Below, piece by piece: positions 34,828-43,398 of a DNA stretch of 64,000 nt. The DNA lies in the NCBI GenBank assembly GCA_949285135.1, contig CASDXO010000013.1, positions 1-64,000 of the forward strand. The letters are read 5' to 3'. Position 1 is the stretch's first letter. Every line of letters begins with the position of its first letter. The position numbers and the translations under genes were made by a program. Origin of the DNA: an uncultured Phascolarctobacterium sp. (GTDB taxonomy: Bacteria; Bacillota; Negativicutes; Acidaminococcales; Acidaminococcaceae). The notes beneath the pieces are model-generated. The model saw nothing but the letters and a program-made list of their open reading frames with translations. It was not told where the DNA came from and ran no database searches.

Positions 34828-35885
34828 GACAGTACTCCCGGCGCATCGCCGCGGCTGACGGGCACACTGTAGCCTATTTCAGCCAGCTGAGCTTTTAAGC
34901 TGGCTATGCCTTCAGCAGCCTCGCTGCCTGTAGAACGCTTGTTATCGTATAAGGTGTATTTAGCGCGTACATCCTGCGGCGAAAGATTAGGCATGATGAC
35001 ATTTGCTCCTGCCAGTATGCCCAGCTGATGACCTTTAGCCGACAGGGTATTGAGCGCCGTAGTAGCCGGCAGCAGTACTTCCGGCAACAGCAGCCGCAGG
35101 ATGGCCAGCAGTCTGAGCGTCAGCTGGACGCTACCTGCGGGGAAGGCGGAGAAAGGCGTATCATGGTGCGGGATAAAAGGGCCGATGCCGACCATATGGG
35201 GCCGGAATTTTTTTATAAACAGCAGATCCTGCACAAGGTTTTCATCGGTCTGCCAGGGAGAACCCACCATGAAGCCGGTACCGACCTGATAACCTATTTC
35301 CTTAAGACTGTACAGACATTCAAGACGCGACTGCAAGGAAAGCTCCGGCGGATGAAGTCTGCCGTAATGCCCGGCGTCAGCTGTTTCATGGCGCAGCAGG
35401 TAGCGGTCAGCACCGGCGTTATGCCACTGCTGGTAAATATGGGGTGCCCGCTCGCCTGCTGAAAGAGTAACAGCGCAGTCAGGATGCTGCTTTTTGATGC
35501 TGCTGATAACCTGTGTAAGTTTTTGGTCGTCATAGGCGAAATCTTCACCGCCTTGCAGTACGAAAGTGCGCAGACCGAGTTTGTAGCCTGCCCGGCAGCA
35601 GGTAAGAATATCTTCCGGAGTCAGACGGTAACGGCTGACATTTTTGTTGCTGCGGCGGATACCGCAGTAGAGACAGTCATTACGGCAGTAATTGCTGAAT
35701 TCAATAAGGCCGCGCAGATAGACATTTTTACCAAAAATTTGTTGAGCCTGCCTGCGGGCGTGCTCAAACAATAATCTGTCAGAAGTTTCGCTGCTGTTTT
35801 GCAGCAGCTGTAAAAGCTCCGGAGCAGACAGAGTATGTTCTTTTGCAAGCCTGTTTATATATGCAGATATATCATTAGAAGGCAT
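34824..35885 (-). CDS. hydE: [FeFe]-hydrogenase maturase HydE
   Basis: Radical-SAM enzyme of 353 residues. The cluster motif is CRNDCLYCGIR (CxxxCxxC). GLIEFSNYC before it and FVLQGGEDFAYD after it are typical of HydE, as is TGFMVGSPWQTDENLVQDL. It helps build the diiron H-cluster subsite of [FeFe]-hydrogenase. HydF, HydG and hydrogenase genes are absent from the window. The gene is translationally coupled to the ClC transporter, a partner I would not expect. Confidence 0.92.
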   Translation of the reverse strand: MPSNDISAYINRLAKEHTLSAPELLQLLQNSSETSDRLLFEHARRQAQQIFGKNVYLRGLIEFSNYCRNDCLYCGIRRSNKNVSRYRLTPEDILTCCRAGYKLGLRTFVLQGGEDFAYDDQKLTQVISSIKKQHPDCAVTLSAGERAPHIYQQWHNAGADRYLLRHETADAGHYGRLHPPELSLQSRLECLYSLKEIGYQVGTGFMVGSPWQTDENLVQDLLFIKKFRPHMVGIGPFIPHHDTPFSAFPAGSVQLTLRLLAILRLLLPEVLLPATTALNTLSAKGHQLGILAGANVIMPNLSPQDVRAKYTLYDNKRSTGSEAAEGIASLKAQLAEIGYSVPVSRGDAPGVLS

Positions 35886-35962
35886 ATGCTTTCACCTCTT
35901 TATTTTCTGTGTCCATTATAGCATAAGCGGCTTTATCAGACGTATTTTTTATATGCAGAGAC

Positions 35963-35997
35963 AAAAAAATACAGTACCGCAAGGCGATACTGTATTT
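35963..35997 (-). terminator. Terminator after the BASS-family gene
   Basis: Minus-strand stem aaatacagta / tactgtattt followed by T run (plus-strand A at 35963-35969). Confidence 0.85.
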
Positions 35998-36007
35998 AGC
36001 AAAAGCA

Positions 36008-36991
36008 TTATTTGGCTGTTTCTTCAGCGATATAATCCGGGTCATATTTTGGATTCAGGAAATTGATGAAGATCCATGCCAGTACGGCACCGGAAATATT
36101 ATGCCATGCGGAGAAGATAGCTCCCGGAACGGTAGCCATGGGCATGGAAGCAAAATGTGCTTTGGCAAGGCCGGTGGCCAGACCGGAATTCTGCATACCT
36201 ACTTCTACAGAAAGGGCGATAGCTTTTTTCCAGGTCATGCCGGTAAGGCGTGCCAGCAGGAAGCCCAGGGTGTAACCCAGGCAGTTATGCAGGATTACTA
36301 CCAGCAGGATGGTACCGGAGGTCTGCAGAATATTATCACGGCTGACGGCGATAACACCGGCAATGATAAGAGAGATGGCGATAGCAGAAACAGCTGGCAG
36401 GTAATCTGTTGCCGTAGCAGCCAGTTTGGGCAGGAAGGATTTTACTGCCAGACCCAGACAAATAGGTACGATAACGATTTGAACGATGCTCCAGAACATG
36501 CCGATGGGATCAAAAGCAATTCTTTCACCAATCAGCTGATAAGTAATGAAAGGAGTAAGGATGGGAGAAAGTACAGTAGAAACGCTGGTCATAGTAACAG
36601 AAAGTGCTACGTCGCCTTTGGACATAAAGGTAATAACGTTGGAGGAAGTGCCGCCGGGGCAGGTACCAACGAGTACTACGCCGGCAGTAAGTGCCGGGTC
36701 AAGATTAAACGCGCTGGCGATAAGGTAAGCCAGACCGGGCATGATGATGAACTGTGCGCAGGCACCGATAAATACATCCAGCGGTCTTTTTAAGACAAGG
36801 GCGAAATCCTTGAGGTCAAGGGTAGTACCCATACCGAACATAACTACGCCTAACAGCAGACTAAGAACAGCTACGCCACCGAATTTACCGACTACCCAGG
36901 TAAAGTTCTGCGGCATCGTCATACCGAGAATCAAAAACAGTACAGCAATCATACCGAAATATTTTCCGATAAGCTTACAAACATTTTTCAT
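36008..36991 (-). CDS. Bile acid:sodium symporter (BASS)-family transporter
   Basis: Integral membrane protein of 327 residues with about ten helices. GTCPGGTSSNVITFMSKGD and the later EVGMQNSGLATGLA are BASS signature regions (the crossing helices that bind sodium and substrate). Bacterial members carry diverse organic acids such as pantoate or 2-oxoacids, so the substrate is open. It has a good ribosome site and its own terminator. Confidence 0.92.
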   Translation of the reverse strand: MKNVCKLIGKYFGMIAVLFLILGMTMPQNFTWVVGKFGGVAVLSLLLGVVMFGMGTTLDLKDFALVLKRPLDVFIGACAQFIIMPGLAYLIASAFNLDPALTAGVVLVGTCPGGTSSNVITFMSKGDVALSVTMTSVSTVLSPILTPFITYQLIGERIAFDPIGMFWSIVQIVIVPICLGLAVKSFLPKLAATATDYLPAVSAIAISLIIAGVIAVSRDNILQTSGTILLVVILHNCLGYTLGFLLARLTGMTWKKAIALSVEVGMQNSGLATGLAKAHFASMPMATVPGAIFSAWHNISGAVLAWIFINFLNPKYDPDYIAEETAK

Positions 36992-37310
36992 ACAGAAAAC
37001 CTCTTTCCCTTTTAAAAATAAGATGGACTAATGTCCTGGAAAAGTACTCTTGAGACGCCTTTCCTTTATATTTGTGCAGTATTATAACAAATATAAAATA
37101 TAAAATAAACAGAAAAGCAGTAAATGTATAAAAAATACAGAAAAACAATTTTATAATAGAAGAAATATGTAAAGATATTTACGATACTGTTATAGTCAGA
37201 AAATAATTTAGTAAATATTTTTACTAAAATTTTAAATAAAATCAGCTGTGTACATTCTCATAATGAGTGATTATGGTATAATAACAATATATTTATAAGG
37301 AGGAGCAGAC
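36992..37310. promoter_or_regulatory. Divergent intergenic region, AT-rich, with inverted repeats
   Basis: 319 bases between the minus-strand transporter and the plus-strand YigZ gene. Palindromes: tttagtaaa / tttactaaa (37207-37228, four-base loop) and gtaaa / tttac (37169-37182). A rightward -10-like TATAAT-type word (ggtataataacaa) lies near 37276. Nothing protein-like was found. Confidence 0.45.
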
Positions 37311-37931
37311 TTGTTTACCATTGTCAAAGATTTCAGACAGGAAACGGTTATTGAGAAATCACGCTTTATCTGTACGTTGAAAAAAGTGGAAAATGAAGCT
37401 CAGGCTCAGGAATTCATAAAAAATATTAAAAAGGAATTCTGGGATGCTACTCATAACTGTTCAGCCTACATTATTGATGAGCTGGCTCAGCGTTCCAGTG
37501 ATGACGGTGAACCTTCTGGGACGGCAGGCATACCCATGCTGGAAGTTCTGCGCAAGAACAGGCTGACTAATACGGCAGCGGTGGTGACAAGGTATTTTGG
37601 CGGTATTAAGCTGGGGGCCGGCGGTCTGGTACGTGCCTATACCAACAGTGTTGCCGGTGCTGTGCGCGGCAGCGGGATTGCCGAAAAGGTAGTAATGGGC
37701 AGATATTTCTTCCTTGATGATTTAAATGATGTAGGTAAGATTCTCAATATCCTGTATCAGCAGCAGCTTTTTGAAATTGCCGATGTGGAATACGGTCTGC
37801 GTGCCAGGATTATCCTGCGTCTGAAAGAAAGTGACAGACAGCAGGCAGAGTCATGGCTCACCGAAAATCTTAACAGGCCTGTAGAATTGCAGCTGGAAAT
37901 GCTGGAGATTGTAGAAGTGCCTGTAGAGTAA
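37311..37931 (+). CDS. yigZ: YigZ/IMPACT-family protein
   Basis: Protein of 206 residues. The UPF0029 N-terminal domain includes SRFICTLKKVENEAQAQEF and the hallmark SSDDGEPSGTAGIPML, then YFGGIKLGAGGLVRAYTNS. A C-terminal DUF1949 ferredoxin-like domain follows (~residues 135-200). The role is unclear; the eukaryotic IMPACT relative affects translation control. It starts with TTG, supported by AAGGAGGAG seven bases upstream. It is followed after 23 bases by the sodium/amino-acid symporter. Confidence 0.92.
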   Translation: MFTIVKDFRQETVIEKSRFICTLKKVENEAQAQEFIKNIKKEFWDATHNCSAYIIDELAQRSSDDGEPSGTAGIPMLEVLRKNRLTNTAAVVTRYFGGIKLGAGGLVRAYTNSVAGAVRGSGIAEKVVMGRYFFLDDLNDVGKILNILYQQQLFEIADVEYGLRARIILRLKESDRQQAESWLTENLNRPVELQLEMLEIVEVPVE

Positions 37932-37954
37932 AAAATATTTTAGGAGGCGGGAGA

Positions 37955-39370
37955 ATGGAATTTATCGAAAGTATTGTAGGAATGCTTAATGGTTTCTTAT
38001 GGTCCTATGTGCTGATTATTATGCTGATTGGCCTGGGGCTTTGGTTTACTGTGCGCAGCGGTTTTGTACAGCTGCGCTGCATTAAGGAAATGGTACGTCT
38101 GATTACGAAAACAGCAGGCAGCAAAGTGGAAGAAAACAGTGTTTCTTCTTTCCAGGCTTTCTGCATCAGTACGGCATCACGTGTCGGTGTAGGCAATATT
38201 GCCGGTATCGCCATTGCAGTAGTAACCGGCGGTCCGGGTGCTATTTTCTGGATGTGGGTCATCGCTCTTATCGGCAGTGCTACCGGTTTTGTGGAAAGCA
38301 CTCTGGGACAGATTTACAAGGTGCCGCGTGAAGGCGGCGGTTTCCGCGGCGGTCCGGCATATTATATTAAAAATGTGCTGGGCAATAAACCCATGGCTAT
38401 TTTATTTGCTATCCTCATAAGCGTTACTTACGGCCTCATCTTTAACTCTGTGCAGTCCAACACTATTGCGGTTTCTTTCAGTGCAGCCTTTGGCGTCAGC
38501 CGTACCGTAGTAGGCGTAATCATTGCTGCTTTAACTGCAGCTGTTATCTTTGGCGGCGTTACTCGTATTGCCAAGGTAGCAGAAATGATGGTGCCTGTAA
38601 TGGCTGGTATTTACCTCTTGGTGGCCTTGTATGTTACTATTGTAAATATTTCTCTGGTACCGCAGATGCTTGCTGATATAGTTTCTTCTGCTTTTGGGCT
38701 GCAGGCTGTTGCCGGCGGCGGTATGGGTGCGGCCTTAATGACAGGTATCCAGCGCGGTCTGTTTTCTAACGAAGCCGGCATGGGTGCGGTTCCTAATGCT
38801 GCAGCAACCGCTTCTACCAGTCATCCTGTCAAGCAGGGTCTGATTCAGGCATTTGGCGTTTTTGTAGATACCTTGTTTGTCTGCACTGCTTCCGCATTTA
38901 TCATCCTGCTGACTCAGGATTACACGGCCAGCGGCAAAACCGGTATTGAACTGGCGCAGGTGGCACTGGCTGAGCATATCGGCGGCTGGGCGCCTACTTT
39001 CCTGGCAGTTATGATTATTTTATTTGCTTTCAGTTCTATTGTGGGTAATTATTATTACGGCGATATCAATATTCCGTTTATTAACAAGAACAGAAATTTC
39101 CTGATGGTATACCGTGCTGCTGTAGTAGCTATGGTTATGTTCGGCAGTATCGCTGAAGTGCCCTTTGTCTGGAATCTGGCGGATTTATTTATGGCGTTGA
39201 TGGCTATTACAAACCTTGTTGCGATAGCTTTTCTGGGTAAATATGCGTTTATTGCGTTGCAGGATTATCTGCAGCAGAAACGTTCCGGTATTGTGGAACC
39301 AGAGTTTGACCCTGCTGTAATGCCTGACCAGAAAGGCATTTTCTGCTGGGGCAAAAAAGGTGAAAAATAA
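37955..39370 (+). CDS. Sodium:alanine symporter (AGCS family)
   Basis: Membrane protein of 471 residues with about eleven helices that imports alanine or glycine with sodium. AGCS signatures include STASRVGVGNIAGIAIAV, REGGGFRGGPAYYIKN and QRGLFSNEAGMGAVPNAAA. Length is standard. AGGAGGCGGG precedes the ATG. It is in an operon with YigZ and ends at a strong terminator. Confidence 0.94.
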   Translation: MEFIESIVGMLNGFLWSYVLIIMLIGLGLWFTVRSGFVQLRCIKEMVRLITKTAGSKVEENSVSSFQAFCISTASRVGVGNIAGIAIAVVTGGPGAIFWMWVIALIGSATGFVESTLGQIYKVPREGGGFRGGPAYYIKNVLGNKPMAILFAILISVTYGLIFNSVQSNTIAVSFSAAFGVSRTVVGVIIAALTAAVIFGGVTRIAKVAEMMVPVMAGIYLLVALYVTIVNISLVPQMLADIVSSAFGLQAVAGGGMGAALMTGIQRGLFSNEAGMGAVPNAAATASTSHPVKQGLIQAFGVFVDTLFVCTASAFIILLTQDYTASGKTGIELAQVALAEHIGGWAPTFLAVMIILFAFSSIVGNYYYGDINIPFINKNRNFLMVYRAAVVAMVMFGSIAEVPFVWNLADLFMALMAITNLVAIAFLGKYAFIALQDYLQQKRSGIVEPEFDPAVMPDQKGIFCWGKKGEK

Positions 39371-39384
39371 ATTTAAATAAAAAT

Positions 39385-39420
39385 AAAACGTCTGCATTTT
39401 ATTGCAGACGTTTTATTTTT
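39385..39420. terminator. Bidirectional terminator
   Basis: Perfect 12-base stem aaaacgtctgca / tgcagacgtttt between convergent genes. Confidence 0.92.
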
Positions 39421-40270
39421 GACTGATCAGACTGATGATTCTATCATACGCTTCCAGCCCACAGCCGATACCATGATCGTGCAGGGCCAGTAATTTATCC
39501 GGTTTGGTGTCAAGACGGTCAATTTCAAGAGGTATCTGAGGACGAATGATGACTGCTTTACCCTCTTTTGCCAACTGCTCGACATATTCCAGCTGCCTGT
39601 TATAAACAGCAGGACGCTGCTGCATGATTTCCCATAATTTAGGATAATTTTTATACCAGGTTTTGAGCAGCAGCTGCGGTACAGATTTTTTCTTGCGATA
39701 ACCGCTGTTACGGGTAAGTACGATGATAAATTTTTTATAGCCTGCTTCCTGAGCCTTTTCGTAGGGGATAGGGGCTACCAGAGCTCCGTCCAGCAGGTCG
39801 CGGCCGCCGATGTGCACAATGGGCGCCAGAAAGGGCAGCGAAGCAGAGGCACGTACTGGCAGGAAGGAATGGCCGATAGCTTCTTTGCCGAACCAGACGG
39901 ACTGTCCTGTATGACAGTCTGTGGTGCCTACCTGCAGCGTACCGGGATAATTGTAATAGGTTTCAAAATCAAAGGGCAGCAGCTTCTGCGGCAGATCTTC
40001 AAAGATGAAATCAAAGCCGAAGATACTGCCTTTTTCCATCCAGTTTTTAAGGCTGAAATAGCGTTTGTCAGTAACGTAGTTTTCGATAATTCTGCGGGTG
40101 CGCAGAGGCTGGTTGGACATATATGATAAAATATTGCAGGCACCGGCGGAAACAGCAGTGATATAGGGAAAAACAAGTCCTTTAAGCATGAAGGCTTCGA
40201 AAACACCTGCCGAAAACATACCGCGCATGCCGCCGCCTTCCAGTACAAGGGCTGTATCAGTTATTTGCAT
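39413..40270 (-). CDS. Patatin-like phospholipase family protein
   Basis: Protein of 285 residues, YjjU-like. The oxyanion motif EGGGMRGMFSAGVFEAF starts it, the nucleophile Ser lies in AVSAGACN (the first Gly of GxSxG is Ala), and the catalytic Asp is in LLDGALVAPIP. Predicted cytosolic serine esterase/lipase with a Ser-Asp dyad; the natural lipid is unknown. Confidence 0.9.
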   Translation of the reverse strand: MQITDTALVLEGGGMRGMFSAGVFEAFMLKGLVFPYITAVSAGACNILSYMSNQPLRTRRIIENYVTDKRYFSLKNWMEKGSIFGFDFIFEDLPQKLLPFDFETYYNYPGTLQVGTTDCHTGQSVWFGKEAIGHSFLPVRASASLPFLAPIVHIGGRDLLDGALVAPIPYEKAQEAGYKKFIIVLTRNSGYRKKKSVPQLLLKTWYKNYPKLWEIMQQRPAVYNRQLEYVEQLAKEGKAVIIRPQIPLEIDRLDTKPDKLLALHDHGIGCGLEAYDRIISLISQK

Positions 40271-40385
40271 GATTTTTATCCTCCGTGCTCTTATTATACA
40301 CTACAATTTTCCTTGATGTGCAGAATTTTATTTGCGTAAATATTGTGCTATCATAGAAGTATCTGGAAAGAAAGGCGGACAGAAA

Positions 40386-41375
40386 ATGAAAAAAATAGTA
40401 GTGATAACTACCGGCGGTACCATCGCCATGAAATATGATGCTGCTGCAGGCGGATTAGTACCTGCTGTAAGCGGTGCTGACCTTTTGGAAGCTGTTCCTG
40501 CGCTGCAGGAGATTGCCGAGCTTGAAGTAAAGGAATATGCCAATGTGCCCAGCGGGCATATGACGCCGCAGATGATGCTGGAGGTAGCTGCTCTGGCAGA
40601 TAAATATGCTGCACGTGCAGATGTAAGCGGCATTGTTGTTACTCACGGTACTGATACTATGGAGGAAACAGCCTATATGCTGAGTCTGGCCTGCAGGACG
40701 GAAAAACCTGTATGTATTACGGGAGCCATGCGCGGTGCCAGTGATATGGGTTATGACGGGCTGGCCAACATTCTGGCGGCAGTAAAGACAGCTGCCTGCA
40801 GCGAAGCCTGCGGCAGAGGCGCTCTGCTGGTTTTTAATGACGAGATTCATGCAGCGGCTGAGGTTACCAAGACTCATACGGTTTCCTGCAGTACTTTTGC
40901 TTCGCCCCACTGGGGTCCTGTAGGCCATGTGTATGAAGACGGCGTAGTTTTCCGCCGCCACAGTGAAAATCTGGAAAAAATAACTGTGAACGGAATATTG
41001 CCGGATAATGTAGAGCTGCTTAAGGTATATGCCGGCATGGATGATTTCTTTTTCCGCTGTGCTGCGGATAAGCCTGTACAGGGTCTGGTAGTTGAAGCAG
41101 TAGGCTGCGGCAATGTTCCGCCCAAGGTTATGGAAGGCATACGTTATGTACGCGCTAAGGGAATACCGGTGGTGCTTGCCAGCAGGGTACATGCGGGACG
41201 GGTAGTGCCTGTTTACAGTTATTTGGGCAGTGCAGGATCGATGAAAGGGTTCAACCTGCTCTATGCAGGAGAGCTGACAGGGCAAAAAGCACGTCTTAAA
41301 CTTATGCTGGCACTGACTGAAGCTGCCGATTTTAACGAATTAAAACAGTATTTTACGGAGGAAGCAGTAAAATGA
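40386..41375 (+). CDS. L-asparaginase, cytoplasmic
   Basis: Protein of 329 residues that hydrolyses asparagine to aspartate and ammonia. The first catalytic Thr is in VVITTGGTIAMKYD, the second in VVTHGTDTMEETAYML. The substrate-binding Ser is in VPSGHMTP. No signal peptide is present, so it acts in the cytosol. Start at ATG 40386 with AAAGGCGG upstream. Its stop overlaps the next gene by four bases. Confidence 0.92.
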   Translation: MKKIVVITTGGTIAMKYDAAAGGLVPAVSGADLLEAVPALQEIAELEVKEYANVPSGHMTPQMMLEVAALADKYAARADVSGIVVTHGTDTMEETAYMLSLACRTEKPVCITGAMRGASDMGYDGLANILAAVKTAACSEACGRGALLVFNDEIHAAAEVTKTHTVSCSTFASPHWGPVGHVYEDGVVFRRHSENLEKITVNGILPDNVELLKVYAGMDDFFFRCAADKPVQGLVVEAVGCGNVPPKVMEGIRYVRAKGIPVVLASRVHAGRVVPVYSYLGSAGSMKGFNLLYAGELTGQKARLKLMLALTEAADFNELKQYFTEEAVK

Positions 41376-42325
41376 AAATAGTTGTTGCAGAACCGCTAGG
41401 GATAAGCAAAGAAAAGTTAGACATGTTGGCGCAGCCTTTGCGACAGGCTGGATATGATTTTGTTGCCTATGAGGACAGGGCTGCAGATACAAAACAGATG
41501 ACTGACAGGATTGCTGATGCTGATGTGGTAATTATAGCTAATCAACCGCTGCCGGGTGGTGTCATTACGGCTTGCGACAGGCTGAAACTGCTGTCTGTGG
41601 CTTTTACCGGTGTTGATCATGTAGATTTGGCAGCCTGCAAAGCGAAAAATATCCTGGTATGCAATGCGGCAGGTTATTCGACTAACGCTGTGGCAGAGCT
41701 TACTTTTGGCCTTGCCATCAGCGTTATCCGTAATATTGTTCCCTGTGATGCGCGCTGCCGCAGCTGCGGTACTAAAGACGGACTGATAGAATTTGAGCTT
41801 TACGGCAAAACGTTTGGCGTAGTTGGTACCGGTGCTATCGGCAGCCGCGTAGCTCAGATTGCTCAAGCTTTTGGCTGTCGTGTTATTGCCAGCAGCCGTA
41901 CGGAAAAACAGGAACTGAAAGATGCCGGTGTAGAATATGTATCGCTGGCAACCTTGCTACAGTCAGCAGATTTTGTTTCCTTGCATGTACCACTTACGGA
42001 AGCAACAAGAAATCTGATTGACGCACAGGCAGTAGCGATGATGAAGCCGGGTGCTGTGCTGCTCAATACTTCCCGCGGGCCGGTTATCGACAGCGAAGCG
42101 GTAGCTGCGGCGCTTAATGACGGAAGGCTGGGCGGTGCCGGTATTGACGTATTTGAGAACGAGCCGCCCATTGCGTCTGAGCATCCTTTATGCAGTGCAA
42201 AAAATACAGTACTGACGCCTCATGTTGCCTTTGCCAGCCGTGAAGCATTGGAAAAACGTGCGGAAATAGTTTTTGCCAATATTAAATGTTGGCTTGAAGG
42301 AAAGCCTCAGAATATCATAAGATAA
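41372..42325 (+). CDS. D-2-hydroxyacid dehydrogenase family protein
   Basis: NAD-dependent oxidoreductase of 317 residues. The NAD-binding motif is GVVGTGAIGSRVAQIAQAFG. The catalytic Arg is in LLNTSRGPVIDSEAV, the Glu in DVFENEPP and the His in LTPHVAF. The substrate is a 2-hydroxy or 2-oxo acid that cannot be named. Overlap with asparaginase (ATGA) implies a shared pathway, perhaps handling asparagine-derived acids. Confidence 0.88.
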   Translation: MKIVVAEPLGISKEKLDMLAQPLRQAGYDFVAYEDRAADTKQMTDRIADADVVIIANQPLPGGVITACDRLKLLSVAFTGVDHVDLAACKAKNILVCNAAGYSTNAVAELTFGLAISVIRNIVPCDARCRSCGTKDGLIEFELYGKTFGVVGTGAIGSRVAQIAQAFGCRVIASSRTEKQELKDAGVEYVSLATLLQSADFVSLHVPLTEATRNLIDAQAVAMMKPGAVLLNTSRGPVIDSEAVAAALNDGRLGGAGIDVFENEPPIASEHPLCSAKNTVLTPHVAFASREALEKRAEIVFANIKCWLEGKPQNIIR

Positions 42326-42336
42326 CATTAGATATA

Positions 42337-42377
42337 AAAAAGCCTGCCAGGTTTGCAATTCCTGGCAGGCTCTTTTT
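42337..42377. terminator. Terminator after the dehydrogenase
   Basis: Perfect 11-base stem agcctgccagg / cctggcaggct with A run before and T run after. Confidence 0.9.
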
Positions 42378-42383
42378 ATATGC

Positions 42384-43334
42384 TTATAATACTTTTTGCA
42401 TCAGATTAAGTACATTGCGATGAGTAATCTTGGCGATAGTTTCGTCACTGTAATTTTTGCTTTGCAGATATTCTATCAGCGGACGGTAATCCTGTACGCC
42501 TTTAATGTTATAAGGAGGATGGCTGATGCCGTCAAAATCGCTGCCGAAACCGATATGCTCGTCATTACCCATCAGGTTCAGCATGTAGTCGATGTGGCGG
42601 TAAACGCTGTCGATGCAGGCGTTGTTATAGTCTTCCTCCAGAAACTGTCCGGCAAAGGTGATGCCGATTAAGCCGTCATTTTTGTTGATAGCCATAATCT
42701 GTTTGTCATCCAGATTACGCGGATGAGAGCAGAGACTTTTAGCATTGGAGTGAGTAGCGATAATAGGCTTGCTGCTGGTTTCAATAACATCCCAGAAGCC
42801 GGCAGGAGCAATATGAGAAACATCTACCAGCATACCCAGTTTATTCATTTCCTGCACTACCTGACGGCCAAAAATGGTAAGTCCGCCGCCGGTGGCAGCT
42901 TCATTGATGCCGTCGGCAATGTCGTTGCGGTTACTCCAGGTAAGGGTCATGGCACGTACTCCCAGGTCATACAGGCATCTCAGGGCTTCCAGACTGCCGT
43001 CGATAGCGCCGCCTTCTTCAATGGCGAGCAGGGTGGCTGCTTTATGGTTTAAAGCATCAGCAGCATCTTCCTTAGTAAGGATGGGCAGTACATCAATGCC
43101 GTCAGCATGCATCTTTTTAATTTCCTGTCTGTATTTGTCTAACAGGCAGAGGGTGTAACGCAGGCCGCCATAGTAACGGAATTCATGGGTTGGTACGAAA
43201 ATAGCGCAGAACTGCAGGCCGCCGCCAAGTTCCATCTGACGTTTAATATCAAAGTGCTGGTCGTTGCTGTACAGAGAAGTCTGTTTTTTATACAGCTCGG
43301 TAAGGGTATCGCAGTGACAGTCACAGATAAACAT
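42384..43334 (-). CDS. Membrane-dipeptidase-family zinc peptidase (M19)
   Basis: Protein of 316 residues. Metal ligands: His and Asp in CDCHCDTLTEL, Glu in AIEEGGAID, His in DVSHIAPAG and ATHSNAKSLCSHPRNL. Despite the family name there is no signal peptide, so it is probably a cytosolic dipeptidase. Three near-contiguous ATG codons occur; AAAGGA is best spaced from the one at 43334. A terminator separates it from dcuC upstream. Confidence 0.92.
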   Translation of the reverse strand: MFICDCHCDTLTELYKKQTSLYSNDQHFDIKRQMELGGGLQFCAIFVPTHEFRYYGGLRYTLCLLDKYRQEIKKMHADGIDVLPILTKEDAADALNHKAATLLAIEEGGAIDGSLEALRCLYDLGVRAMTLTWSNRNDIADGINEAATGGGLTIFGRQVVQEMNKLGMLVDVSHIAPAGFWDVIETSSKPIIATHSNAKSLCSHPRNLDDKQIMAINKNDGLIGITFAGQFLEEDYNNACIDSVYRHIDYMLNLMGNDEHIGFGSDFDGISHPPYNIKGVQDYRPLIEYLQSKNYSDETIAKITHRNVLNLMQKVL

Positions 43335-43352
43335 GTACATCATTCCTTTCTA

Positions 43353-43387
43353 AATAAAAACAGCCGGCTGCTCTGGCAGCCAGCTGT
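43353..43387 (-). terminator. Terminator after dcuC
   Basis: Minus-strand stem acagctggctgc / gcagccggctgt with T-rich tail. Confidence 0.75.
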
Positions 43388-43398
43388 CGGTAAGTTAA

